A stretch of 64,000 bases of DNA from CAYWYR01 sp964462685 (GTDB lineage Bacteria > Bacteroidota > Ignavibacteria > Kapaibacteriales > UBA2268). How positions within the stretch are numbered: the first letter of the stretch is position 1; each line of letters opens with the position of its first letter. Under the pieces are notes generated by a model that worked only from the letters and a program-made list of their open reading frames with translations, was not told the DNA's origin and ran no database searches. Shown piece by piece: positions 53,544 to 61,445 of the stretch. The translations under genes and the position numbers were made by a program. Location of the stretch: NCBI GenBank assembly GCA_964462685.1, contig CAYWYR010000002.1, forward strand, positions 124,001 through 188,000. The letters are read 5' to 3'.

Positions 53544-54863
53544 TCAGTCCAGCATTCTTCTGATAAATGTAGGCCTATCAAAATTGGATGAAGCTTTGAA
53601 GGCAACTTTACCACCTTCAGTATTCAGATCTTTAGTGTTGTGATAGCCAGAAGTAGGTTTCGGCAGTGGTTTCTTTGTTTCTGTAGAGGTTCTTGCGAGA
53701 GCCTTGATACGATCTTGATGTAGGTTACCGAGCTCGCTTTTACTTTCCCTCTGTCTATGGATAGCGGGTACGCTCATTTCCTTTAAAGTATTCTGGCCGC
53801 TAGGCTTGGAGAATGGTCTTTTTATATCGAGACCCATACCTAGGGTGCTTATAGGCTTCTTTTCGATCTTAGGGGCAATCTCTTCTTCTTCTTGGATTTC
53901 ATCTTTGTTGAAACCAGTAGCAACAATGGTTACCATTACTTCATCACTCATGGCGTCATCGTAAACAATACCTTGAATGATATTTGCGTTGGGTCCTGCT
54001 TTTTCCTCCACTAATTCCGCAGCTTCCGATATTTCCATCATAGACATATCCGGGCCGCCGGTGATGTTAAGCAACACACCTTTAGAGCCTTCGATCGAGA
54101 TACCGTCCAGCAATGGGGAGTTAAGCGCCATAACGGTAGCATCTATCGCACGGTTATCGCCACTTGCGGTGCCGATCCCCATAATCGCATCACCCATGTC
54201 TTTCATAACGGTTTTGACATCGGCAAAGTCGACATTTATGTACCCAGATTTATTGATAATCTCTGAGATACCTTTTGTAGCGTTGTAAAGAACTTCATCA
54301 ACTTTAGCAAAAGCCTCGGAGAATGATGTTTTTTTATCTATGATCTCAAGCAAACGCGCGTTAGGGATAACGATTAACGCATCTACGTTCTGCTTAAGCT
54401 TGGTAACCCATTCCTCGGCTACCTTGTTTCTTTTCTTGCCTTCAAAAGGGAATGGCTTGGTAACGATACCAACAACAAGGGCACCACTGTCTTTGGCTAT
54501 CTTGGCGATATGCGGGGCTCCGCCAGTACCAGTTCCGCCACCCATACCCGCGGTAACGAAAACCATATCCGCACCGCTGAGGCTTTTTTGAACTTCCTGA
54601 AGGTTTTCCTCAACTGATGCCTGGCCTACGTTAGGGTCGGCGCCTGCACCGAGGCCAGAGGTAGTATCTTTACCCAACTGTATTTTAACAGGAGAGCTAT
54701 TGTTTTCAAGAGCTTGGCTATCGGTATTGGCGACTATGAAGTCCACACCGTTCAAACCGCGGTTGATCATATTGTTGACGGCATTCCCACCACCGCCGCC
54801 TACACCGATGACTTTTATCACCGCACCGGATTTTCTATTTTCAGAAGCCAAAGAAATTGGCAT
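53544..54863 (-). CDS. ftsZ: Cell division protein FtsZ
   Basis: A 439-residue tubulin-like GTPase that forms the division ring. The ATG at 54863 is chosen over one at 54905 because a run of seven G lies four bases before it. The GTP loop GVGGGGGNAVNNMI, the tubulin signature FVTAGMGGGTGTGGAPHIA, the KLKQNVDALIVIPN loop and the synergy loop VDFADVKTVM are present. After a linker of about 110 residues rich in Lys and Ser, the tail ends DRPTFIRRMLD, a C-terminal peptide for FtsA binding. Downstream of ftsA by about 50 bases. Confidence 0.97.
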   Translation of the reverse strand: MPISLASENRKSGAVIKVIGVGGGGGNAVNNMINRGLNGVDFIVANTDSQALENNSSPVKIQLGKDTTSGLGAGADPNVGQASVEENLQEVQKSLSGADMVFVTAGMGGGTGTGGAPHIAKIAKDSGALVVGIVTKPFPFEGKKRNKVAEEWVTKLKQNVDALIVIPNARLLEIIDKKTSFSEAFAKVDEVLYNATKGISEIINKSGYINVDFADVKTVMKDMGDAIMGIGTASGDNRAIDATVMALNSPLLDGISIEGSKGVLLNITGGPDMSMMEISEAAELVEEKAGPNANIIQGIVYDDAMSDEVMVTIVATGFNKDEIQEEEEIAPKIEKKPISTLGMGLDIKRPFSKPSGQNTLKEMSVPAIHRQRESKSELGNLHQDRIKALARTSTETKKPLPKPTSGYHNTKDLNTEGGKVAFKASSNFDRPTFIRRMLD

Positions 54864-54867
54864 GTTA

Positions 54868-54874
54868 CCCCCCC
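54868..54874 (-). promoter_or_regulatory. G7 tract as ftsZ ribosome site
   Basis: Seven consecutive Gs on the minus strand, four bases before ATG 54863. GGGGG could pair with the CCUCC of 16S rRNA through one G-U pair. The same G7 precedes ftsA. Confidence 0.5.
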
Positions 54875-54915
54875 TGTTATGAATACTAAGATAATTTTTA
54901 ATCATTAATAAGAAC

Positions 54916-56367
54916 TTATAGCTGCTCTACAAAGTCCTTCAGTTTTTTTGAAAGGTTCTGGATATTTGAATTAGAACCTTTATCCTCTTTTAAATCAGTA
55001 TCGCTGCCTGAACCTTTCGCAGAATTGGCTTTGGTATTAACGATACTTTCATTTTTCGCTTCAGGAACTGCTGCATCCCCTTCCACGGCGTTCTTTTTGA
55101 ACATTGTTTTCCAGCTTAGCTTCGGCTTTGTATGGCTGGACTGATTTTTTTGATTATTCGTATCTGCGTTTTTTTCAGATACAAGAGCTTTTTTGGCAGA
55201 GGCTTTTATTCCTTTTTCCTCATCTTTATCGAATGCCCAAAGAGCCAGACCGACACCTGTCGCATATACAGGTGATTCGACTTCGGGGCCGAGGCCGGTA
55301 TATGTAATACCTGTAGGTATGCCCAGTTTTACAGGCATATTGAATACATCGTGGGCGAGCATCTCAGTGCCACGAAGCAGGCATGTACCACCAGTTATCA
55401 CAACACCGGCACCGAGCCTGTTGGCAAATCCCGATCTGTTTATCTCTTCCAATGCAATTGAGAAAAGCTCTTCCATGCGGGGTTCCACTATCTCGCAGAG
55501 ATAGCTTTTCGATACCTCTACCGGTGGGCGGCCCGCAACACCAGGTATCATGATTATCTCATCATTATGAATGCTCGGGCCATAGCAGTGGCCGTATTCT
55601 TTTTTCAATTTCTCAGCTTTTTGGCTGATTATCTTAAGAACTTCCTTGATATCTTCGGTAACGTGTTTACCGGCCAGGGCGAAGATAGATGTAAATCTCA
55701 GTACGTTATCCTGGAAAACCGCTACATCAGTAGTGCCGCCGCCGATATCGACTATCGCTACTCCAACTTCTTTTTCTTCGTTAGTGAGAACGGAGCGAGA
55801 GCTTGCGATAGGCTCCAAAACGATATCTTTTACTCTGAGGCCGGCCCTTTCTACACAGCGCTCGATGTTTGAAATAGCACTCTTAAGGCCTGTTATCACA
55901 TGTATTATACCTTCTAACCTGCCGCCTGACATCCCGATGGGATCGGTAATACCATCCTGCCCGTCTATAATGTATTCAGATGGCATGATATGGATTATAC
56001 TTCTATCGGTATGGATAGGGAGTTTTTTTGCTTCTTCGAGTATGCGGGTAACGTCGCCCTCTTTGATCTCAGGGTTCTCGCCTGATATACCGACAAGGCA
56101 TCTTGTCTGGAGCGCTTCGATATGGTCGCCCGCGATACCCACAGTTACATCCTCGATCTTGATCCCGGACTGCTGTTCGGCTTGTGAGATAACTTTTTTT
56201 ATCGTGTTGACTGTTTTATCGATATGTGTAACAACACCACGGTTCAAGCCTTCACTTTCAGTAATCCCAATACCGAGAATCTTGACATTACCTTCCGCAG
56301 ATTTCTGTGCGACAAGACACGCGACTTTATGCGTACCGATATCAAGTGCTATGTTAATGTTATCCAA
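54916..56367 (-). CDS. ftsA: Cell division protein FtsA
   Basis: A 483-residue actin-like protein anchoring FtsZ to the membrane. It starts at TTG 56367, set by a G7 tract five bases upstream. IALDIGTHKVACLVA, the VAIVDIGGGTTDVAVF phosphate loop and GVVITGGTCLLRG are the actin-family nucleotide motifs. After residue 380 comes a long polar linker (about 85 residues) and the amphipathic membrane-targeting helix NLSKKLKDFVEQL. It lies 69 bases after ftsQ and directly before ftsZ. Confidence 0.96.
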   Translation of the reverse strand: MDNINIALDIGTHKVACLVAQKSAEGNVKILGIGITESEGLNRGVVTHIDKTVNTIKKVISQAEQQSGIKIEDVTVGIAGDHIEALQTRCLVGISGENPEIKEGDVTRILEEAKKLPIHTDRSIIHIMPSEYIIDGQDGITDPIGMSGGRLEGIIHVITGLKSAISNIERCVERAGLRVKDIVLEPIASSRSVLTNEEKEVGVAIVDIGGGTTDVAVFQDNVLRFTSIFALAGKHVTEDIKEVLKIISQKAEKLKKEYGHCYGPSIHNDEIIMIPGVAGRPPVEVSKSYLCEIVEPRMEELFSIALEEINRSGFANRLGAGVVITGGTCLLRGTEMLAHDVFNMPVKLGIPTGITYTGLGPEVESPVYATGVGLALWAFDKDEEKGIKASAKKALVSEKNADTNNQKNQSSHTKPKLSWKTMFKKNAVEGDAAVPEAKNESIVNTKANSAKGSGSDTDLKEDKGSNSNIQNLSKKLKDFVEQL

Positions 56368-56372
56368 ATCTG

Positions 56373-56379
56373 CCCCCCC
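56373..56379 (-). promoter_or_regulatory. G7 tract as ftsA ribosome site
   Basis: Seven consecutive Gs five bases before the TTG start of ftsA. It supports that non-ATG start and mirrors the site before ftsZ. Confidence 0.5.
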
Positions 56380-56436
56380 GTATTATACATTACTCTAAAA
56401 AGTAATGTTTATCGTATCGCATTCCGGCAACGAATG

Positions 56437-57156
56437 CTAATACATTATAATCTTATCGCCCCATCTGAGGTCGATATTTTCTAATCCAGAATCATGACTG
56501 ACCAGATAGTTTTTCCAAAACGCTATCAGCCGGTCTGTTTTCTCTTTAATTTTTTCGATATCACCTATAAGGATACTAACATCCTTATGGGTTGATCTGA
56601 TACTATACTGACCTTTGCCTAAGTACAGTATCTCGCTGGTTATCATTCTCATCTCCTCTCGCGACTCCAGCTCCCTGATGATTGCAGCTGCTTCAACCAG
56701 CTGGGCGGAATCCCTTGCGCTGAAGACACTTCTGTAAACAGGTATATGTCTTTTGTTCCCAAGCGATCTCAACTCAAGTAATTTTCCGGTTGCTGAGAGT
56801 ACCGACAACTCGCCGTTATCCGATAGATTGTAAGCTACAGGTACGGATTCTGTAATCTCGACTGCCAAAGATTCGAACCCTGAACGGTACACTTCCGAAG
56901 AAAGAACATAAGAAAGTCCGTCAATCTGCGATTTTAAAGAACTGAGATCCAACGAGCCAAACTCTTCACCTATAAAAGGAGCTATGATATTATCAATCTC
57001 ACGCTCATTTATAAGCTCTATTCCATTATATTCCACAGTTGTGAGCAGTCTGTCATCTGTCCAGTTCAAAGCGTAATATGCAGCAACCGCTAGCATGATT
57101 ACCAGTAATGAACCAGCAATAAGCAGTGACCTTTTTGATGATATATAGTATTTCAT
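56437..57156 (-). CDS. ftsQ: Cell division protein FtsQ/DivIB
   Basis: A 239-residue bitopic protein: a short cytoplasmic N terminus, one helix (about 10-29), then a POTRA domain (about 38-105; VEYNGIELINEREIDNII, and ending VEITESVPVAYNL) and the FtsQ beta domain to about 225. It links early and late divisome parts through FtsB/FtsL. It opens the ftsQ-ftsA-ftsZ order typical of the division cluster; murC, usually before it, is absent and an OmpA-type gene lies upstream instead. Confidence 0.9.
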   Translation of the reverse strand: MKYYISSKRSLLIAGSLLVIMLAVAAYYALNWTDDRLLTTVEYNGIELINEREIDNIIAPFIGEEFGSLDLSSLKSQIDGLSYVLSSEVYRSGFESLAVEITESVPVAYNLSDNGELSVLSATGKLLELRSLGNKRHIPVYRSVFSARDSAQLVEAAAIIRELESREEMRMITSEILYLGKGQYSIRSTHKDVSILIGDIEKIKEKTDRLIAFWKNYLVSHDSGLENIDLRWGDKIIMY

Positions 57157-57440
57157 AATCTATACACCCTTTGCCCGAAGCAATAAAGACACAGCTAAGA
57201 CACAAAGCTGCTTTAAGCAACTGTAAGCCTATGGTATTAAACAACTTAACTATTTATTGGCAGAAGCCGAGAAGGAGTATTTTGGTTACGAACCTTCCTC
57301 TTAATGCTGACTTTGAGAGTGACTTCCGAAACCCAAATTAACTTATCAACACATACAATCCAAATAATTTATCCCTATAAATCGGATATTTTTTCTAACA
57401 GCCGTGGAGCCTATTGTTTGTGGTATGATGCGATATGGAA

Positions 57441-59546
57441 CTATTTTATAGGGGTTCTCGAAACTATCCTTACTGTTCTCGAATAGAACCTTCCTTCGGG
57501 GCTAGAATTATTATAATACTCAAAAGATTCACCCATACCCTTAATATCGACTATATTATAACCCTTCATATAATCGGCTACACTCTGTGCCCTAGCCATT
57601 GATAGCTCTTGGTTTAGGTTTTCCGCACCGATATTATCAGTATAACCAATAATAGTAAGCTCACTATTTGGTTTCAACTGATTTTTAACCATTTCCAGTA
57701 TATCTGTATGCTGCTGGGTAAGTTTAGAATCATTAAAATCAAACAGAACGAGCTGATATCTGCCAATCAGGAAATCACCTTCTCTTTCAACTTTTTTTTC
57801 ACGCAGCAGTGTCTGCTCAAATCCTATATCGGTGCGTGCGGTATAGGTTTTACCTTGCAATTCAGTTTCCAACACTACTTTTAGGGTGCCGCTTTCGGCA
57901 GCTATGTCCACATTTTCTCTTTCGATATTCCAGATGAGTGATTCGGGTGGGGCTCCCCTACCGTTAAAGTTTCTTATCACTTCATCAGTTTGGTTATATA
58001 TATTAAGCTCCCAATTTTCCGCCCTATCGATAGCGTCCTCGATATATAATTTTATTGACGGGGGATTGGATAACTTGATAGTATCCCTAATGAAAGCTAT
58101 ATTCCTTTCAACTTCTCTGGTATCTGATTTGAACTCAACCCGCCTTAATTCATTTTGTCGCAATGAGAATTCATCACCTTCTCTGGCATCTGCTGATTTA
58201 GATTCAATTGAGATATTATCAGCAATAACACCCTTCTGAACTAGCATCCGCTTTACGTTTTCAGCCCTCTGTAAACCAAGCTGTTGATTTTCACCATCGA
58301 TAAAGCGACCGGTTAAGACTATATCTTTGCCTGATATAATCAGTCTTTTGGCAACTGTATCAAGTATATTATAGTATATTTCTGGGGCGTGTATATCCGA
58401 ATAATTGCTACTTATACCACTATATCTACTTTTGAGTGATGCACTGTTCTGATCGAAGAAAACATAGGGTAGAAGGGGTTTTATCTCTGTTGAGACATAT
58501 TCCTGGAGTATAATGTTAGCGAATTCCTTTTCATTACCATTTTGATCAATACCTACGGCGCGAATACCTGTAGAGATTGATTTATCCGGTAGTTCTTCTG
58601 TTTTTTCAACTACCATTTCTTTTTGCTTTTCTGATATCCAAGCCTGAGAAATAATGAATCTGTCATTATCCAATTCAGAATCTTCATTAGCCAGATATAT
58701 GCCTTTGGGGTTTTCGACAAAAAGTATAGTGGTATCTCGTTTGATAATAGTGTCTATGCTGGGGATTGACTCTTCTGGGCTATCGAATACGTATCGCAAG
58801 CTTACCCCACCCCTCAGTGTTATGATACTCCAATCAATATTATCGTCATCTATCGGGCTTGAGAAAATATAGCTGCCGAAGATTTCTGGTGCAAGCCAAA
58901 GCGTTCCTTCTTGATTCATCGGAAACTTATATGAAAGGCCGAGATCAATAGAAGGTAGGATAGATGCAAGATCATCAAAATCCCCGTCTGCTTCGTTTCT
59001 GGTACGCATACCGGAGTCTTCCCCAGTATCTGGGTCGATAAAAGTACCGCGGTTACCTGGGTCGGAGATTTCCTCTTTTTGATCGTAAGTGCCGCCTATA
59101 GGGAGGGTAAAATTAGGCCCTAACTCTATCTTGAAGTCTTCTGAAAGATTGTATCCGATGGTGGGCAATAATTCGATTCCCCATAAACCGACATCGATTG
59201 TATGGGTAAAAGCACCCCGATATGCTTGCTGATCCAGTATAATATCAACGGGTTCTACTTCCTCGAACATACCATCGAGATTTCTGTAGCCAATCCTGAA
59301 TCCTAAAGAAAGCTCATCGGTGAAGTAATATGCAGCGCCTATACCAGCGTTAGGGCCGTAACCCAAGGCACTTTCAAAACTCGGGCAGCAGCTGGGCACA
59401 CCCGGTAGATTTTCAAAATCGGTGGTATGTATATTCGCCCCGTACTGACCGTATAGGAAAAGCTCAGTATTTCCGGTGTTGGAGGTTTGTGTTATCCCAA
59501 AATGAGAAACAACAATTAAAGATATTGATATAAGGAAATAACGCAT
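57441..59546 (-). CDS. Outer membrane protein with tandem OmpA-like domains
   Basis: A 701-residue protein. Signal peptide (1-19), then an eight-strand-like outer membrane barrel (about 25-265; LFLYGQYGANIHTTDFENL, glycine/aromatic alternation). The middle holds a first, degenerate OmpA-like domain (about 365-470; YVFFDQNSASLKSRY, LGLQRAENVKRMLVQKGV). A beta linker (about 475-585) leads to the second, complete OmpA domain (about 595-701; LFDFNDSKLTQQHTDIL, NQELSMARAQSVADYM), which should bind peptidoglycan. Such proteins tie the outer membrane to the wall. Single gene, upstream of ftsQ; the 284 bases between contain no convincing gene. Confidence 0.85.
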   Translation of the reverse strand: MRYFLISISLIVVSHFGITQTSNTGNTELFLYGQYGANIHTTDFENLPGVPSCCPSFESALGYGPNAGIGAAYYFTDELSLGFRIGYRNLDGMFEEVEPVDIILDQQAYRGAFTHTIDVGLWGIELLPTIGYNLSEDFKIELGPNFTLPIGGTYDQKEEISDPGNRGTFIDPDTGEDSGMRTRNEADGDFDDLASILPSIDLGLSYKFPMNQEGTLWLAPEIFGSYIFSSPIDDDNIDWSIITLRGGVSLRYVFDSPEESIPSIDTIIKRDTTILFVENPKGIYLANEDSELDNDRFIISQAWISEKQKEMVVEKTEELPDKSISTGIRAVGIDQNGNEKEFANIILQEYVSTEIKPLLPYVFFDQNSASLKSRYSGISSNYSDIHAPEIYYNILDTVAKRLIISGKDIVLTGRFIDGENQQLGLQRAENVKRMLVQKGVIADNISIESKSADAREGDEFSLRQNELRRVEFKSDTREVERNIAFIRDTIKLSNPPSIKLYIEDAIDRAENWELNIYNQTDEVIRNFNGRGAPPESLIWNIERENVDIAAESGTLKVVLETELQGKTYTARTDIGFEQTLLREKKVEREGDFLIGRYQLVLFDFNDSKLTQQHTDILEMVKNQLKPNSELTIIGYTDNIGAENLNQELSMARAQSVADYMKGYNIVDIKGMGESFEYYNNSSPEGRFYSRTVRIVSRTPIK

Positions 59547-59585
59547 GGCAAATATTATAGTTAGTATTAACTGAAAGATAATACA

Positions 59586-60143
59586 TTACTTTTTGCCGTG
59601 CAATTTCTTATGTCTTTTATGTAAGATTTCTTCTATATCGGCAATCTTGACTTTGTTAAATGAAAGCAAAATAACAAAGTGATAGAGCAGATCGGCGGCT
59701 CTATCGGAGAGACTTTGTTTTTTGCCGTCTTTGGCCTCGAGTACAGTTTCGGCAGCCTGGTTTATAAGAGTTGTACCTATAACATTCATACCTTTATACA
59801 AAAGCGAAGATGTAAAAGAAGCTTCGGAAGGATTTGCCTGCCTGTCTTCTACTATATCTTCTAATTTGTATAGGAATCCTTTTCCTTTAGTAGATTCGAA
59901 CATGGAATTTTCGGGGTCGATACCTTTATAGCTACTTGGTTTTACCATAACTATAATGCAGTTCGGTTCAAACCCTTCTCGCGGTTTTGTTATATTTACT
60001 ATTTCTACCTCTTCGCTTCCAGATGAGCCAATATAGTCTTTAAGGTCTATCGAATTACCTATTTCTAAATCTGTAGGTTTACTATCGGTATGGCTTATGC
60101 CTAAAATATCGGCGGAAAGAGAGTCCTGGAAAATTATAGTCAT
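59586..60143 (-). CDS. HisE (phosphoribosyl-ATP pyrophosphatase) with degenerate HisI half
   Basis: A 185-residue protein. The C half (about 88-180) is a clear HisE/MazG-type domain: LYKLEDIVEDRQANPSEASF, QAAETVLEAKDGKKQSLSD and RAADLLYHFVILLSF match phosphoribosyl-ATP pyrophosphatase, with the acidic residues for magnesium. The N half (about 1-85) lines up with HisI (phosphoribosyl-AMP cyclohydrolase) in length and in QDSLSADILGISHTD, but the DCDxD and CHTG-type metal motifs are gone: REGFEPNCI and GIDPENSMF stand there. So only the pyrophosphatase step looks active. No other his-biosynthesis gene is nearby. It overlaps pdeM by four bases. Confidence 0.8.
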   Translation of the reverse strand: MTIIFQDSLSADILGISHTDSKPTDLEIGNSIDLKDYIGSSGSEEVEIVNITKPREGFEPNCIIVMVKPSSYKGIDPENSMFESTKGKGFLYKLEDIVEDRQANPSEASFTSSLLYKGMNVIGTTLINQAAETVLEAKDGKKQSLSDRAADLLYHFVILLSFNKVKIADIEEILHKRHKKLHGKK

Positions 60144-60805
60144 CTGTATCTGTGGTTTGTTTTGATCTTATATATATCCCCATCGGCTATAGCATAAACG
60201 TGGGAATCCTTTTTAACAGGGAGGACTGCTAGCCCGGTAAAGCTACCGAAAGCCGGTACGATTCCATACTCCTTACAAAAGTAGAAGCAAGGAAGCTTTA
60301 GCCTGCCTGTTACTCTATCAGGAACGGATACACCTGGATGTACGTGTCCGGCTAGTATAAACTTTCCGTCTTCTTCCTCTGGCTCGTGCTGTAATCGGAG
60401 GTCTCCTATATCTAGAAAATCCACGATGTTATCGATTCCGAATGATTTCGGCACTGCCCCAGAAGCAATATCATGATTACCTTTCAGCAAGGTAATCTCA
60501 AGATCGGAAAAGAGCTCTCTCCATGCTGTAGCCATTTCCGCCAGTAAATCAGTTTTTGAGTGTCGGGAATGTATAAGATCACCCATGAAAACAAGATGCT
60601 TAGCCCTAGTAGCCTTGATGAGGTGTGCGAGCCTAACAAAGTCATCCTCGGAATGACCGCGAGGTACAACTATACCTTCATGCCGTAGGCTGGCAGCTTT
60701 ACCAAAGTGGGTGTCGGCCACGGCAAGCATATCCAGATCGGGTAAGAATATGCCTTTTTCAGGCAAAAGCTGAATCTTCACATCTCTGATCTGTACGGTT
60801 TTCAT
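60140..60805 (-). CDS. pdeM: Ligase-associated phosphoesterase PdeM
   Basis: A 221-residue calcineurin-like metallophosphoesterase. The metal motifs are LAVADTHFGKA (DxH), HLVFMGDLIHSRHSK (GDxxH), LLKGNHDI (GNHD) and AGHVHPGV (GHxH). This family accompanies ATP-dependent DNA ligases and a DEXH helicase in a DNA damage response cluster; the helicase is at 61446-63950. It is cytoplasmic. The start overlaps nothing; a dead toxin-antitoxin pair lies between it and the helicase. Confidence 0.9.
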   Translation of the reverse strand: MKTVQIRDVKIQLLPEKGIFLPDLDMLAVADTHFGKAASLRHEGIVVPRGHSEDDFVRLAHLIKATRAKHLVFMGDLIHSRHSKTDLLAEMATAWRELFSDLEITLLKGNHDIASGAVPKSFGIDNIVDFLDIGDLRLQHEPEEEDGKFILAGHVHPGVSVPDRVTGRLKLPCFYFCKEYGIVPAFGSFTGLAVLPVKKDSHVYAIADGDIYKIKTNHRYR

Positions 60806-60881
60806 AGCTCAAGTGAAACGAGACAAAGATACAATTAAACTATTTCAATAATTTACGGATCGTATCATTATCAATATTGGA

Positions 60882-61157
60882 CTAATTCGACTTATCATAT
60901 ATGGATAGGTGTTTAATTGTTTGATTTTGATCCAATACATAAGTAATGATTCTTGCTCCTGAAGACTTACCTTTACCCTTAGAAGTTATTTTTAATCTAT
61001 ACTTATAGACTCCTTTACCAAGGTATATACCAAGTTTGGGATCAATTCTAATAGTATCAACCAATACCTTTAAATCTGATTTTAAAGAAAAGTACTTCTT
61101 ATTTAACTTTTTAAACTCTTTCTTGAAATTTTAAGTAACTACAATATCATACTTCAT
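60882..61157 (-). pseudogene. RelE/ParE-type toxin with nonsense codon 9
   Basis: From ATG 61157 the frame reads MKYDIVVT, then TAA (61131-61133), then NFKKEFKKLNKKYFSL and on to a stop at 60882, in the same frame: 91 residues if the stop were sense. The body has GKGVYKYRLKITSKGKGKSS and GARIITYVLDQN, with a closing IYDKSN, the hallmarks of a RelE/ParE-family toxin common in Bacteroidota. Replacing TAA by AAA gives VVTKNFKKEF, the usual family N terminus. The ATG overlaps the end of the antitoxin. A shorter frame from TTG 61064 lacks the first helix and is unlikely to be active. It is more AT-rich than its neighbours. Confidence 0.75.
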
Positions 61158-61385
61158 CAAAAAAATCTTCTACAGTTTGCAGCTCAACTAAACCTAACTC
61201 AGATAGTTTGGCTTCGAAAAGTCCATTTATTATAGATTTAAGTATTTTTTTGTCGCTGTCATTATACTTAGAAAAATCAAAATCAGGATTAAAATCTAAG
61301 ATTTCTAGATTAATACAGTCCAAATTTTTTAAATACTTGAGTACTTTTCCTCTCTATTTTGGTCTATATTTACAAGATATGTCAT
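61147..61385 (-). pseudogene. Antitoxin partner, frameshifted
   Basis: From ATG 61385 with AAGGAG six bases before it, the frame reads MTYLVNIDQNREEK and stops after 18 codons (TAA 61329-61331). In the next frame VLKYLKNLDCINLEIL continues to TGA at 61147-61149. The frames meet at GGAAAAG (61343-61349); one more A joins them into a 79-residue protein ending VEDFFDEV, the length and style of antitoxins paired with this RelE-type toxin. The end overlaps the toxin start by 11 bases, as in intact operons. Confidence 0.7.
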
Positions 61386-61445
61386 TTAATACTCCTTACA
61401 TCTACTATCAATACTTGACTTTATAGCAAAAAGTTACCTTACTCC

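Noticed and set aside
57304..57486. Plus-strand frame of 60 codons between ftsQ and the OmpA gene
   Set aside because: No ribosome site and no recognisable features; part lies antisense to the end of the OmpA-type gene.
60882..61064. A 60-residue frame from TTG 61064 as an independent small gene
   Set aside because: It is the C-terminal two-thirds of a toxin whose frame continues upstream through one TAA to a proper ATG overlapping the antitoxin.
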